Shown here: in pieces, positions 16,154-24,391 of the stretch
How the letters are laid out: every line of letters begins with the position of its first letter
Position numbering within the stretch: the stretch's first letter is position 1
DNA from: Paenibacillus rhizosphaerae
Lineage (GTDB): Bacteria > Bacillota > Bacilli > Paenibacillales > Paenibacillaceae
Direction: 5' to 3'
NCBI RefSeq assembly: GCF_014192015.1
Contig: NZ_JACHXJ010000004.1
Span: forward strand, 649,327 to 713,326
Length of the DNA stretch: 64,000 nucleotides
Program-made: the position numbers and the translations under genes
Notes under the pieces: generated by a model
Databases searched by the model: none
What the model was told of the DNA's origin: nothing
What the model saw: the letters and a program-made list of their open reading frames with translations, nothing else

Positions 16154-17869
16154 TTGGCGATTATTTACGCACTGAAAAACATTATAACACAGGTACTTAT
16201 GGCCGGTTCCTTCGCTTTTCTCTTCCCATTGGGACTGGACAAATATGTCCGGGTTTTTAGGCGTAGAAAGCGAATGGAAGCAAAGGATTTTGATCTTGTC
16301 ATTATTTTGTCCAGCGCTCTGACGATTTTGCTCTGCTCGTTGTTTTCCTCCTCGATTTTTAACTACATTCCATTAAACCTGGGCATTCTGCCGCTGTTTA
16401 TCGGGATGCTGTATGGAGGCTATAAGACGGGTCTGCCTCTCGCGGGGCTGTACCTTCTGTGCTACTTTTTATTTAATCCCAATTGGACGGTTCTTGGTTT
16501 GTTTCTGCATACCGGATTACCGCTATATCCTCTTCTCATTTGGCTGTCCCCAAAGTTCCGGAAAGGTCCGCTCACGGAGAAGATCAACAAGCTGTGGCTG
16601 TGCCTTATGCCTGCGATGCTGTTGATCACGGCCGCCCCGATTATCGAATCTCCCAACCTGGATTTAACCGATGCAGGGCTGGTGCTGATCGTTCTCTTCT
16701 ATATATTAACCAGTATGTTCACCGGAGGTACTCTGGTGTATATGATCGAATTTGCTCTGGAGAAGCTGCGGCTGAAAGAGCAGGTTATGGGCATCTCCGA
16801 GAAATACCTCAGGGAAGAGGAGAAGCTGCAGCAGGTCATCGATGCCACGCCCATTTCTATGGTTTCCGTCGATCATGCCGGCAATATTACTAGCATCAAC
16901 GACACGATGATGAGCCTGGTAAAGACGAAGGACCCCGACCTTTCTAAGCAGGACGTGCTTGGCTACCCCGTCACGATGTTCGTGGATATTATGGGTCAGG
17001 ACTACATCAACTACCGGATCGTTCAGGCGCTTCAGGGCAAAAAACTGGGCAATGAGCTGATCCGCATCGGAACGCATAACTACTACATAAGCACATCACC
17101 ATTAACGAATACACATACAGGCGCCATTATCGGAGCGGTTCTCGCTTTTCAGGACGTGACCGAGCTGGCGAGGCTGCGAAGCGAGCTGGAGAATGTGGAG
17201 AGGCTCAGCCTTGTCGGCCAGATGGCCGCCAGCATCACCCATGAAATACGCAATCCCATGGCCGTCGTCCGGGGCTTCCTTCAGCTGATGAAGGAGAAGA
17301 GCCCGGAAGCGCTCGACCATTACTACCGCATCGTCATGGAGGAATTGGACCGGGCGAACGGTATTATCAACGACTTTTTATCCCTTGCCCAGAACCGTAT
17401 TGCCGAGAAAGAACAATGGCATCTGCATACGATCATCAGCGATTTAAGCCCGCTGCTGTGGGCGGATGCGAATCTGCGCGGACAGACGATCGAGCTGATC
17501 CTCGACGAGAGGGTCCCGGAACTGAGCCTGAACGCCAAAGAAATCAAGCAGCTGGTGCTGAACCTGTCGCGCAACGGCATGGAAGCCATGGAGGAGAAAG
17601 GGCAGCTGACGATCGAGACGAGGCTGAACGACTCCTTTGTGGAGCTGATCATCAAGGATACGGGGATGGGGATTGCCAAGAGCAGGCAGGAGCGGCTGTT
17701 CGAGCCGTTTTTTACGACGAAAGCCAAAGGAACCGGGCTCGGTCTTGCCCTCTGTCTCAGCATCGTGGAACGCCATCACGGCAAAATATCGGTGGAATCG
17801 GAGGAGGGAAAGGGTACAGCTTTCACCATTCATTTCCCGGTTACGGATTCGTGGGCGGGAATGATCTGA
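16154..17869 (+). CDS. Sporulation-type sensor histidine kinase (KinB-like, 5TMR-LYT, PAS)
   Basis: 571 residues. A five- to six-helix membrane sensor of the 5TMR-LYT type (about 10-200) is followed by a PAS domain (about 225-340), an HisKA domain with phospho-acceptor 'ASITHEIRNPMAVVRGF', and an ATPase domain with N-box 'NLSRNGMEAM', 'DTGMGI' and 'GTGLGLAL'. This layout is that of KinB-like kinases feeding the Spo0F-Spo0A phosphorelay; no response regulator is adjacent. The start is uncertain: TTG at 16154 follows GGGGAGG closely, and another TTG at 16115 is in frame without a good site. Confidence 0.85.
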   Translation: MAIIYALKNIITQVLMAGSFAFLFPLGLDKYVRVFRRRKRMEAKDFDLVIILSSALTILLCSLFSSSIFNYIPLNLGILPLFIGMLYGGYKTGLPLAGLYLLCYFLFNPNWTVLGLFLHTGLPLYPLLIWLSPKFRKGPLTEKINKLWLCLMPAMLLITAAPIIESPNLDLTDAGLVLIVLFYILTSMFTGGTLVYMIEFALEKLRLKEQVMGISEKYLREEEKLQQVIDATPISMVSVDHAGNITSINDTMMSLVKTKDPDLSKQDVLGYPVTMFVDIMGQDYINYRIVQALQGKKLGNELIRIGTHNYYISTSPLTNTHTGAIIGAVLAFQDVTELARLRSELENVERLSLVGQMAASITHEIRNPMAVVRGFLQLMKEKSPEALDHYYRIVMEELDRANGIINDFLSLAQNRIAEKEQWHLHTIISDLSPLLWADANLRGQTIELILDERVPELSLNAKEIKQLVLNLSRNGMEAMEEKGQLTIETRLNDSFVELIIKDTGMGIAKSRQERLFEPFFTTKAKGTGLGLALCLSIVERHHGKISVESEEGKGTAFTIHFPVTDSWAGMI

Positions 17870-17893
17870 CAGCCCTTGAGGCCGCCGTTTCTC

Positions 17894-17921
17894 TTGATTT
17901 CGACCCTTATGGATGTATAAT
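17894..17921 (+). promoter_or_regulatory. Putative promoter of the bacilliredoxin gene
   Basis: TTGATT (17894-17899) and a perfect TATAAT (17916-17921) are spaced by 16 bases, about 70 bases before the start codon. Confidence 0.6.
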
Positions 17922-17990
17922 AGGAGTATTAACAGCGGATGTTGTTATGAGCTTGTCCATTGATATTTTGTATCCAAGGAGTGATAGGGA

Positions 17991-18425
17991 ATGGCCATGT
18001 CTTTTGACAGATATATGAAGGATATGATTCAACCGATGCGTGACGAACTGACGCGCCTCGGCATTAAGGAACTTAGAACGGCGGAAGAAGTAGAGACTTA
18101 CCTTCCGGACGCGCAAGGCACCACGCTGGTTGTCGTTAACTCGGTGTGCGGCTGTGCCGCCGGCCAATGCCGTCCCGGCGTAGCTCAGGCTTTGCAGCAT
18201 GACATCGTGCCTGACAATCTGTTTACGGTATTTGCCGGACAGGATAAGGAAGCGACGGCGAAAGCCCGCGAGTATTTCGCTCCGTATCCGCCGTCTTCTC
18301 CATCCATCGCCCTGATGAAGGACGGGGAGCTTGTTCATTTTATTGAGCGTCACCAAATCGAAGACCGTTCGGCTCAAGAAATTGCCGACGATCTGATCGA
18401 AGCGTTTGACCGGGTGTGCCGTTAA
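17991..18425 (+). CDS. Bacilliredoxin (BrxA/BrxB family, YphP/YqiW)
   Basis: 144 residues with the thioredoxin-like fold and CGC active-site motif in 'NSVCGCAAGQCRPG', the hallmark of the DUF1094/YphP family. In bacilli these proteins remove bacillithiol from S-bacillithiolated cytosolic proteins after oxidative stress. The length matches BrxA/BrxB. AAGGAG precedes the start and a terminator follows. Which of the two paralogues this is cannot be decided here. Confidence 0.92.
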   Translation: MAMSFDRYMKDMIQPMRDELTRLGIKELRTAEEVETYLPDAQGTTLVVVNSVCGCAAGQCRPGVAQALQHDIVPDNLFTVFAGQDKEATAKAREYFAPYPPSSPSIALMKDGELVHFIERHQIEDRSAQEIADDLIEAFDRVCR

Positions 18426-18446
18426 TCGGCGCACCGCGTACATAAT

Positions 18447-18488
18447 GCCCCGGGTATTCGGACATCCGATACGTACGGGGCTTTTGTG
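18447..18488 (+). terminator. Intrinsic terminator after the bacilliredoxin gene
   Basis: Stem GCCCCG-GTATTCGG / CCGATAC-CGGGGC, then CTTTTGTGTTT. Confidence 0.75.
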
Positions 18489-18545
18489 TTTGAAATCACA
18501 CCGTATTATTCATCGACTAATCTGTTCAAGCGAGGTGCTTATATC

Positions 18546-19355
18546 GTGAGTTTGCAGGAAGAAATTATTGCGGCCCTTGGCGTAAAGCCGGCGATCGATG
18601 TGGAGAGCGAAGTCCGGAAAAGGGTGGATTTCCTGAAATCCTATGTGAAGAGCGCGGGGGCGAAGGGGCTGCTCATCGCCATCAGCGGGGGAATCGACAG
18701 CGCCGTGGCGACCGGCCTGTGCAAACGGGCGACCGACGAGCTCACCGAGGAGGAGGGCAAGGAATATATGACGCTGGGCGTGTTCCAGCCTTTTGCGGTT
18801 CAGGAGGATATCGAGCACAGCTACGCGGTGGCGGAAGCCTTTAACCTGAAATATAAGGCCGAGACCAATATCGAAGATGCCGTCGGCGAGATTGCCTTGG
18901 AGGCGGAGCATGGGCTCAAGCAAATCGGCATCCACCGCCACCTGACCCCGCAGGGCAAGGGGAACATTAAGGCCAGAACGCGCATGGTGATGCAGTATGC
19001 GCTGGCATTCGACCTGAACCTGCTCGTCGTTGGAACAGACCATGCTTCCGAAGCCATTACCGGCTTCTACACGAAGTGGGGCGACGGCGCGGTGGACATT
19101 ACGCCGCTCAGCACGCTCAACAAACGTCAGGTCCGCCAGCTGGCCGGCTACCTTGGCGTCCCGCAGGCGATTCTGGACAAGGCGCCTACCGCCGGTTTGT
19201 GGGAAGGCCAGACGGACGAAGGCGAGCTCGGCATTACTTATGACGAGAACAGCGACTATCTGGAAGGCAAGAAAGTGAGCCCGCAGGCGGAGGAGCGCCT
19301 GGAGAGCTACTATAAGCGAACCGCACATAAACGCAATTCGATTCCGGGCATTTAA
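18546..19355 (+). CDS. nadE: Ammonia-dependent NAD+ synthetase NadE
   Basis: 269 residues. The PP-loop ATP pyrophosphatase motif SGGIDSAVATGL, the 'VGTDHASEAITGFYTKWGDG' segment and the C-terminal 'KRTAHKRNSIP' tail identify the short, NH3-using NadE that converts deamido-NAD to NAD. The length equals B. subtilis NadE and there is no glutaminase domain. The start is GTG at 18546 behind GCGAGGTG; an in-frame upstream ATG-like codon at 18486 would run through the preceding terminator. Confidence 0.93.
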   Translation: MSLQEEIIAALGVKPAIDVESEVRKRVDFLKSYVKSAGAKGLLIAISGGIDSAVATGLCKRATDELTEEEGKEYMTLGVFQPFAVQEDIEHSYAVAEAFNLKYKAETNIEDAVGEIALEAEHGLKQIGIHRHLTPQGKGNIKARTRMVMQYALAFDLNLLVVGTDHASEAITGFYTKWGDGAVDITPLSTLNKRQVRQLAGYLGVPQAILDKAPTAGLWEGQTDEGELGITYDENSDYLEGKKVSPQAEERLESYYKRTAHKRNSIPGI

Positions 19356-19376
19356 GCTGACACGGGTGAATCAGGA

Positions 19377-19406
19377 GCAGGCCGCAAACCGCGGACTGCT
19401 TTTTTT
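19377..19406 (+). terminator. Intrinsic terminator of nadE
   Basis: GCAG-GCCGC-AAAC-CGCGG-ACTGC hairpin followed by seven T. It separates nadE from the pqq operon. Confidence 0.8.
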
Positions 19407-19493
19407 GATGCCATCCCGCGGGGCGCCATCCGGACGTGAGGTATGCGGAGCCCAGCGGGATGCGGAAGGTAGACATCTCTTCGCGTGGTTATG

Positions 19494-19502
19494 TGTTATA
19501 GA
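19494..19502 (+). promoter_or_regulatory. Candidate extended -10 promoter of the pqq operon
   Basis: TG-T-TATAGA lies about 85 bases before pqqA. No convincing -35 hexamer is placed 17 bases upstream. It is the best candidate in the 180-base gap after the nadE terminator. Confidence 0.35.
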
Positions 19503-19587
19503 ATGTCAAAATGCAACATATGATTTAACAGACTTGTGCTCTCTACTGGCAGGCAGGGTGGGATATTTCATCAAAGGGGGTGGCGGC

Positions 19588-19659
19588 ATGTGGGTTAAAC
19601 CTGATTTTGAAGTCATTGAGGTCTGTGCGGAGGTTACCGCATACGCGTATCAGAAGTGA
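19588..19659 (+). CDS. pqqA: PQQ precursor peptide PqqA (23 residues)
   Basis: A 23-residue peptide, MWVKPDFEV...EVTAYAYQK, starts at ATG 19588 behind AAAGGGGG. It has the MW-KP opening and Glu15-x3-Tyr19 at the exact positions used in known PqqA peptides; these two side chains are cross-linked by PqqE and become the PQQ ring system. It lies first in the pqqABCDE operon and is followed after 6 bases by a hairpin and T-run. It is too short for routine gene finders and may be absent from automatic annotation. The Cys at 13 is not part of the usual consensus as I recall it. Confidence 0.9.
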   Translation: MWVKPDFEVIEVCAEVTAYAYQK

Positions 19660-19665
19660 CATCCC

Positions 19666-19695
19666 ATGCCGGAGCAATCCGGCATCTATTTTTTT
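19666..19695 (+). terminator. Terminator-like attenuator between pqqA and pqqB
   Basis: A perfect 7-base stem ATGCCGG (19666-19672) / CCGGCAT (19679-19685) with loop AGCAAT is followed by CTA and seven T (19689-19695). Because pqqB-E have no other obvious promoter, partial read-through would give excess precursor peptide over enzymes. Confidence 0.75.
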
Positions 19696-19710
19696 GAGGG
19701 GGGCAGGAAC

Positions 19711-20634
19711 ATGCTGTTGAAGGTGCTGGGATCGGCGGCGGGGGGAGGCTTCCCGCAATGGAACTGCGGCTGTCCGAACTGCCGCCGCGTGCGGATGCAT
19801 GATCCCTCATTACGTGCACGGCTGCATAATTCGCTGGCTGTCAGCGATGATGGCAGCGATTGGGTTCTCATCAACGCCACGCCGGATATCGGTGCACAGA
19901 TCGAGGCCCATGCCGAGCTCGCCCCGGGCTCTTCGATCCGGCAGACGCCCATTTCAACCGTGCTGCTGACGGACGGGGAGCTGGATCATACGATGGGCCT
20001 CCTCCACTTAAGGGAGTCCTCGGCAATCGACGTTTACGCCGCGGCGCCCGTATTGGACGCCCTGAAGGAGGCTTTCCCGGTCAGGCAAATCCTGGAGCCC
20101 TATGCCGCCTACCGATGGCTCGAAGTCAGTCCGCAGGAATCTTTTCCACTATTTGGGGGCAGAGTAATGGTATATCCGTTCTTTTTGGGCTCCAAGCCGC
20201 CGAGGTACGCCTCCGTCCATCGGAGTTCTCATAAGGAGGGGGCCCCCACATCCCCTTGGGTTGTCGGCTACCGAATGGTGGACCAGCGGACCGGAGGGAC
20301 TGCGGTATACGCGCCCGGTGTCGAGTCCTGGTCGAACGAGCTTCTTACCCAATTGGAATCGGCCGACTGTGTCCTTGTGGACGGCACCTTTTGGCATTCG
20401 GATGAGCTTCGGCGGCTGGACATTTCCGAATTGGCCGCATCCGACATGGGGCATGTCCCTATTGCCGGCCCAGGTGGAAGCCTGGAGGGCCTTTCCCGAA
20501 TAGCGGCCGGGCGAAAAATTTACATCCATATCAACAATACCAATCCGATCCTTGACGAGGCTTCTGCGGAGAACCGCAGGCTCCGTGAGCTGGGGATCGA
20601 GGTAGGTTACGACGGTTTGAAATTGGAGGTCTAA
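19711..20634 (+). CDS. pqqB: PQQ biosynthesis protein PqqB (metallo-beta-lactamase fold)
   Basis: 307 residues, the normal PqqB length. The metal-binding segment 'GSAAGGGFPQWNCGCPNC', the HNSLAVS strand, INATPDIGAQI and LTDGELDHTMGLLHLRE are PqqB signatures. PqqB is an iron-dependent hydroxylase acting on the Glu-Tyr-derived intermediate. The start at 19711 follows GAGGGGGGCAGG; an earlier in-frame ATG at 19666 lies inside the attenuator stem and is rejected. Only one base separates its stop from pqqC. Confidence 0.93.
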   Translation: MLLKVLGSAAGGGFPQWNCGCPNCRRVRMHDPSLRARLHNSLAVSDDGSDWVLINATPDIGAQIEAHAELAPGSSIRQTPISTVLLTDGELDHTMGLLHLRESSAIDVYAAAPVLDALKEAFPVRQILEPYAAYRWLEVSPQESFPLFGGRVMVYPFFLGSKPPRYASVHRSSHKEGAPTSPWVVGYRMVDQRTGGTAVYAPGVESWSNELLTQLESADCVLVDGTFWHSDELRRLDISELAASDMGHVPIAGPGGSLEGLSRIAAGRKIYIHINNTNPILDEASAENRRLRELGIEVGYDGLKLEV

Positions 20635-20635
20635 C

Positions 20636-21346
20636 ATGAACCAGCATTTGCTCTCGAACGAAGAATTAACGATGAGGCTGCGCCAGGTCGGGGAACAGCG
20701 TTATCACGATAAGCATCCTTATCACGTACGCATGCATGAAGGAAAGCTGAGCCCCGAGCAGCTTCGGGCTTGGGTGGCGAACCGGTTCTATTACCAGAAA
20801 AATATCCCCGTCAAGGATGCCATCATCCTTTCCAAGCTGCCCTCCAGGGAGGAGCGCCGCCACTGGATACAGCGCATTGTGGACCATGACGGTACGGAAG
20901 GAAGCGAGGGAGGGATCGAAGCTTGGATCCGCCTTGGCGAAGCCGTCGGCATTCCGAGAGAGGAAATGCTGGATGAGCGCCATGTTCTTCCCGCCGTCCG
21001 GTTTGCGGTCGATGCCTACGTGAACTTCTGCCGCCTGCAGCCGTGGCTCATTGCCGTAGCTTCCTCTTTGACGGAACTGTTCGCTCCCGTCCTCATTTCC
21101 CAGCGAATCGCTGTGTTTGAACAGCTGTATCCATGGATCCGTCCGGAAGGGCTGGAGTATTTCCAGGCCAGGCTGCATCAGGCTCCGCGGGACGCGGACC
21201 ATGGTTTGGAACTCGTTCTGCGCGAATGCAAGGATCGTGGCGAGCAGGAGCAGGTGATATCCGCCCTGCACTTTAAATGCGATGTCCTCTGGGCCATCCT
21301 GGATGCGTTAAGTCTGGCGTATCCCGATGCGGAGGCGCAGCGATGA
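20636..21346 (+). CDS. pqqC: Pyrroloquinoline-quinone synthase PqqC
   Basis: 236 residues, all-helical heme-oxygenase-like fold. It has the family segments 'RYHDKHPYHVRMHEGKLS', 'QLRAWVANRFYYQKNIPVKDA', 'WIQRIVDHDG' and 'HFKCDVLWAILDAL'. It catalyses the last step, ring closure and eight-electron oxidation to PQQ, without a metal cofactor. It is the third gene of the operon, starting one base after pqqB and overlapping pqqD in ATGA. Confidence 0.94.
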   Translation: MNQHLLSNEELTMRLRQVGEQRYHDKHPYHVRMHEGKLSPEQLRAWVANRFYYQKNIPVKDAIILSKLPSREERRHWIQRIVDHDGTEGSEGGIEAWIRLGEAVGIPREEMLDERHVLPAVRFAVDAYVNFCRLQPWLIAVASSLTELFAPVLISQRIAVFEQLYPWIRPEGLEYFQARLHQAPRDADHGLELVLRECKDRGEQEQVISALHFKCDVLWAILDALSLAYPDAEAQR

Positions 21347-21621
21347 TCGCTTGGGGACTGTCGGAGCAGCTCAGGCTGCGAAGTCCCGCACGGCTGAAGT
21401 TCGATAAAGCCAGACAAACCGATATGCTCCTGCTCCCCGAACGCGTCGTTAATCTGAATCCGACGGCCGGGGCCATTCTTTGGCTGTGTGACGGGACGCG
21501 GTCGATTGGGCAAATCATCGGGGAGCTTGAAGCGAAATACAATCAATCCAATCTGCAAGAGGATGTTCTCGAGTTTCTCACGCAAGCGATCGAGCGGGGG
21601 TGGATTGAAAAGTGTCCGTAA
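21343..21621 (+). CDS. pqqD: PqqA-binding chaperone PqqD
   Basis: 92 residues. The winged-helix RRE fold is recognisable from 'LLLPERVVNLNPTAGAILWL', 'IGQIIGELEAKY' and 'EDVLEFLTQAIERGWIEK'. PqqD presents PqqA to the radical SAM enzyme PqqE. It overlaps pqqC by four bases and pqqE by ten, so the operon is translationally coupled. Confidence 0.92.
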   Translation: MIAWGLSEQLRLRSPARLKFDKARQTDMLLLPERVVNLNPTAGAILWLCDGTRSIGQIIGELEAKYNQSNLQEDVLEFLTQAIERGWIEKCP

Positions 21622-22757
21622 GCATACCGTATGCCCTGTCGGCGGAAATTACCCACCGGTGCCCTCTTCACTGCGCCTACTGTTCGAATCCGGTAGAGCT
21701 CGCCAAAAGGGAGCATGAGCTGAGCACGCAGGAATGGATCAGGGTATTCACGGAAGCCAGTGAGCTCGGGGTCGTGCAGCTCCACCTGACCGGCGGTGAG
21801 CCGCTCATGAGACCGGACGTAGACCAGCTGATCCGGCAGGCCCGGGAACTGGGCCTCTTTGTGAATGTCATTACCAGCGGGGTCGGCGTGACAGAGAAAC
21901 GCATGCTGCAGCTGGCGGACGCGGGGGTCGACAGCATGCAGCTCAGCGTACAGGCGTCCGAGCCGGGCCTGGCGGATGCGATTGCCGGTTCCCGGGCACA
22001 TGAATTCAAAAGGAAAACGGCTGCCCTGATCCAGGCGGCGGGGATCCCCTTACATATGAATGCCGTTTTGCATCGGCAAAATATCCATCTCGTGGAGGAT
22101 ATCATCGAGATGTGTGTGTCATGGGGAGCCCGACGGCTGGAGCTGGCGAATACCCAGTACTACGGCTGGGCGCTGCTCAACCGCCGGCATCTGCTGCCGA
22201 CAAGAGCGCAGCTCGCGGCGGCCGAGGAAGCTTTTTTCCGGGCCAAAGCCCGCTTTGACCGCCAGATTGAACTGATCTGGGTCCTTCCGGATTACTATGA
22301 GGATTTCCCCAAACCTTGCATGGGCGGGTGGGGCGAAATTTCGATGACGGTGACCCCCGACGGAACCGTGCTGCCCTGCACCGCGGCATCCAGCATCCAT
22401 ACCTTGACCTTCGAATCCGCTAAAGAGCGGAGCCTCGAATGGATATGGCGGGAATCCGCCGCCTTCAACAGCTTCCGCGGCTTCGACTGGATGGCGGAGC
22501 CCTGCCGGAGCTGTGAACACCGTTTCCGCGATTTCGGCGGATGCCGCTGCCAAGCTTACCTGCTGGCCGGCGACGCCCGACAGGCGGATCCTGTCTGCCA
22601 GTGGTCGCCTCATCACGGACTGATATCCGATATTTTATCTTCCCTCAATCAAGACCACGATGAACCATCTGTTACTGCACCTCATCGCCCTGTGCCTTCT
22701 TATTCCTATCGCGGCAGGTTCAAGAAGAACGGAGGAATGACCGGTGACCATATTTGA
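21612..22757 (+). CDS. pqqE: PqqA peptide cyclase PqqE (radical SAM)
   Basis: 381 residues, the usual PqqE length. The radical SAM cluster motif is C17-x3-C21-x2-C24 in THRCPLHCAYC. The SAM-binding GGEPL motif is present. A SPASM-type C-terminal cysteine set (CMGGWG, LPCTA, PCRSCEHRF, GGCRCQA, VCQW) would hold two auxiliary clusters. The enzyme joins Glu and Tyr of PqqA by a carbon-carbon bond. GTG start. The C-terminal 40 residues after the last cysteine extend beyond what I expect and overlap the next gene by 14 bases. Confidence 0.94.
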   Translation: MSVSIPYALSAEITHRCPLHCAYCSNPVELAKREHELSTQEWIRVFTEASELGVVQLHLTGGEPLMRPDVDQLIRQARELGLFVNVITSGVGVTEKRMLQLADAGVDSMQLSVQASEPGLADAIAGSRAHEFKRKTAALIQAAGIPLHMNAVLHRQNIHLVEDIIEMCVSWGARRLELANTQYYGWALLNRRHLLPTRAQLAAAEEAFFRAKARFDRQIELIWVLPDYYEDFPKPCMGGWGEISMTVTPDGTVLPCTAASSIHTLTFESAKERSLEWIWRESAAFNSFRGFDWMAEPCRSCEHRFRDFGGCRCQAYLLAGDARQADPVCQWSPHHGLISDILSSLNQDHDEPSVTAPHRPVPSYSYRGRFKKNGGMTGDHI

Positions 22758-23718
22758 CGCCCACTGCGATGTGCTGAGCAAACTGCTTGAGCATCCGCAG
22801 CTGGATTTTGCGCACGAACAGGATTTGCTGGATGTCACACTGGAACGCATGCAACAATCCGGCATCAGGTTCCAGAACTTTGCCGTCTACTTGCCCGAAA
22901 AGTATGCCGGGGAGTTTCGTTATGTGCTGGAGAGCATCGATCTGTTTCATGAGAAGGTGCTCGCAAGCGGCCCGATTCATTTTATAAGGTCCAGGGATGA
23001 CCTCGAGTACGCAGAGAAGAAAGGACTGACCGGGGCGCTGCTATCGCTTGAAGGAGTCGACGCACTGCAGGGAAACCTGGCCTATGTGCGGATCCTGCAT
23101 CATCTGGGCGTCCGGAGTATCGGCATCACCTGGAATTACGCCAATTGGGCGGCGGACGGCGTCATGGAGTCCAGGAGAGCGGGATTGACCGAGAAAGGAC
23201 GGCAGCTGATTCAAGAATGCAACCGTCTGGGCATGATCCTGGACGTATCCCATCTCTCGGAAAAAGCGTTCTGGGAGCTGGCGTCGCTGTCCGCGAAGCC
23301 GCTCATCGCATCCCATTCCAATGCCGGCAAAATATGCCCGCGGCGCAGAAATTTGAGCGATGAACAGATTGGTTCCATCATCCGGACGGGTGGAGTCATC
23401 GGTGTCACCTTTGTGCCGCCCTTTGTCCATCCGGAGGAAACGGTAACGATGGACCGGCTGCTCGCGCACATCGACCATATCTGCTCGCTTGGGGGCCGCC
23501 GGCATATCGGTCTGGGCTCGGATTTCGACGGTATCCGCGAAAAGATTGCGGGCCTGGAGCATGCGGGGAAATATCATGATCTGGTTGAATTGCTGCAAAA
23601 GCATTACAGCGAGGAGGATGTGGAAGGCTTTATCTGCGGCAACTGGTATCGTTTCTATTTGAAGCATCTGCCAGCTGCGACGTCATGTCTGTTTCCTCCG
23701 GATTATCGCAATCACTAA
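22744..23718 (+). CDS. M19 (renal/membrane-type) dipeptidase coupled to the pqq operon
   Basis: 324 residues. Zinc ligands of the M19 dipeptidase family are visible: H7-x-D9 (FDAHCDV), E in 'LSLEGVDALQ', H in 'LDVSHLSEKAF' and 'IASHSNAG', and D in GLGSDFDG. It starts at GTG 22744 behind GGAGGA and overlaps pqqE by 14 bases. M19 enzymes split dipeptides. Here a plausible role (inference) is trimming the cross-linked Glu-Tyr product of PqqA, since no PqqF/PqqG-type protease is in the window. Confidence 0.9.
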   Translation: MTIFDAHCDVLSKLLEHPQLDFAHEQDLLDVTLERMQQSGIRFQNFAVYLPEKYAGEFRYVLESIDLFHEKVLASGPIHFIRSRDDLEYAEKKGLTGALLSLEGVDALQGNLAYVRILHHLGVRSIGITWNYANWAADGVMESRRAGLTEKGRQLIQECNRLGMILDVSHLSEKAFWELASLSAKPLIASHSNAGKICPRRRNLSDEQIGSIIRTGGVIGVTFVPPFVHPEETVTMDRLLAHIDHICSLGGRRHIGLGSDFDGIREKIAGLEHAGKYHDLVELLQKHYSEEDVEGFICGNWYRFYLKHLPAATSCLFPPDYRNH

Positions 23719-23722
23719 ATCG

Positions 23723-23760
23723 AAAAAAAGGAGTTCCATCTTGGGATGGGACTCCTTTTT
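23723..23760. terminator. Bidirectional terminator between the pqq operon and the CuA lipoprotein gene
   Basis: Seven A, GGAGTTCCATC / GATGGGACTCC, five T; near perfect 11-base stem serving both converging units. Confidence 0.85.
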
Positions 23761-23770
23761 CGTTTGGTCT

Positions 23771-24169
23771 TTAGGATACCGTAATCGTACCCGTCATATT
23801 GTCATGGCCCGAGCCGCACTGGATCGAGCAGTTGTAATCGTAGGTCCCGGCTTTGTCAACGGTAAAGGTGGCCGTTTGTCCGTCCTGCAAATTGACGTTC
23901 AGGTCAGGAATCTCGAAGCCGTGTACGCCATCCACGTTCTTGAAGGTCAGCTTGACCGTGTCGCCGGCTTTCAGATCGATATTGGGCGGGTCAAAAGCAA
24001 AGTTTTTCGCCGTCACGGTAATTTCTTTAGTTTGTCCTCCGCCAGGGGACGGAGCTGTATTGTTGGCAGGCGGAGCCGCCGTACCGTTATTGCTTTTGCC
24101 GCATGCGCTTAATACCAATACGATCGAGAGCAGCGCTATCGTAAAGATCAAACGGAATTTCGGTTTCAT
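23771..24169 (-). CDS. CuA-type cupredoxin lipoprotein
   Basis: 132 residues. The signal peptide ends in the lipobox LSAC (Cys23), a Gly/Pro/Asn linker follows, and then a cupredoxin domain (about 47-132). The ligand set H83 (DGVHGF), C114, C118, H122 and M125 in 'YNCSIQCGSGHDNM' matches the binuclear CuA centre of cytochrome oxidase subunit II, but there are no subunit II membrane helices. It would be an extracellular, lipid-anchored one-electron carrier. The start at 24169 has AAGGAGG. It is convergent with the pqq operon and divergent from the quinoprotein gene, so it probably links the quinoprotein to an oxidase. Confidence 0.9.
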   Translation of the reverse strand: MKPKFRLIFTIALLSIVLVLSACGKSNNGTAAPPANNTAPSPGGGQTKEITVTAKNFAFDPPNIDLKAGDTVKLTFKNVDGVHGFEIPDLNVNLQDGQTATFTVDKAGTYDYNCSIQCGSGHDNMTGTITVS

Positions 24170-24391
24170 CGTCGTCCTCCTTGATATGCAAACTGGGGTG
24201 GTGTGATCCTTCTCCTTCAAGATGACCGATTCGAATCGCTTTTATACCTGCCTGAAATCGGCCAAGAATGTTGCTCGGGTGCAAATTCGGGGTGTGTACC
24301 AAGAACCGTTTATTTTTCTGAATGATTTTTAGTCATGCTGGAAATATTACGTTACAACGCTTCTAATGAAAAAATGAGGAGATCGTTCCAA
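24170..24391. promoter_or_regulatory. Divergent regulatory region of the CuA lipoprotein and quinoprotein genes
   Basis: 222 bases. It contains a perfect 12-base palindrome CGATTCGAATCG (24227-24238), a candidate operator close to the CuA gene side. No strong sigma-A promoter is evident on either strand. Confidence 0.4.

Noticed and set aside
19497..19506. Fourth copy of the dispersed repeat at the pqq promoter
   Set aside because: Only TATAGAATG matches; the flanking blocks of the repeat are missing.
19366..19659. A 97-codon open frame containing pqqA
   Set aside because: It begins inside the nadE terminator and lacks a ribosome binding site. Only its last 23 codons, which have their own AAAGGGGG site, match PqqA.
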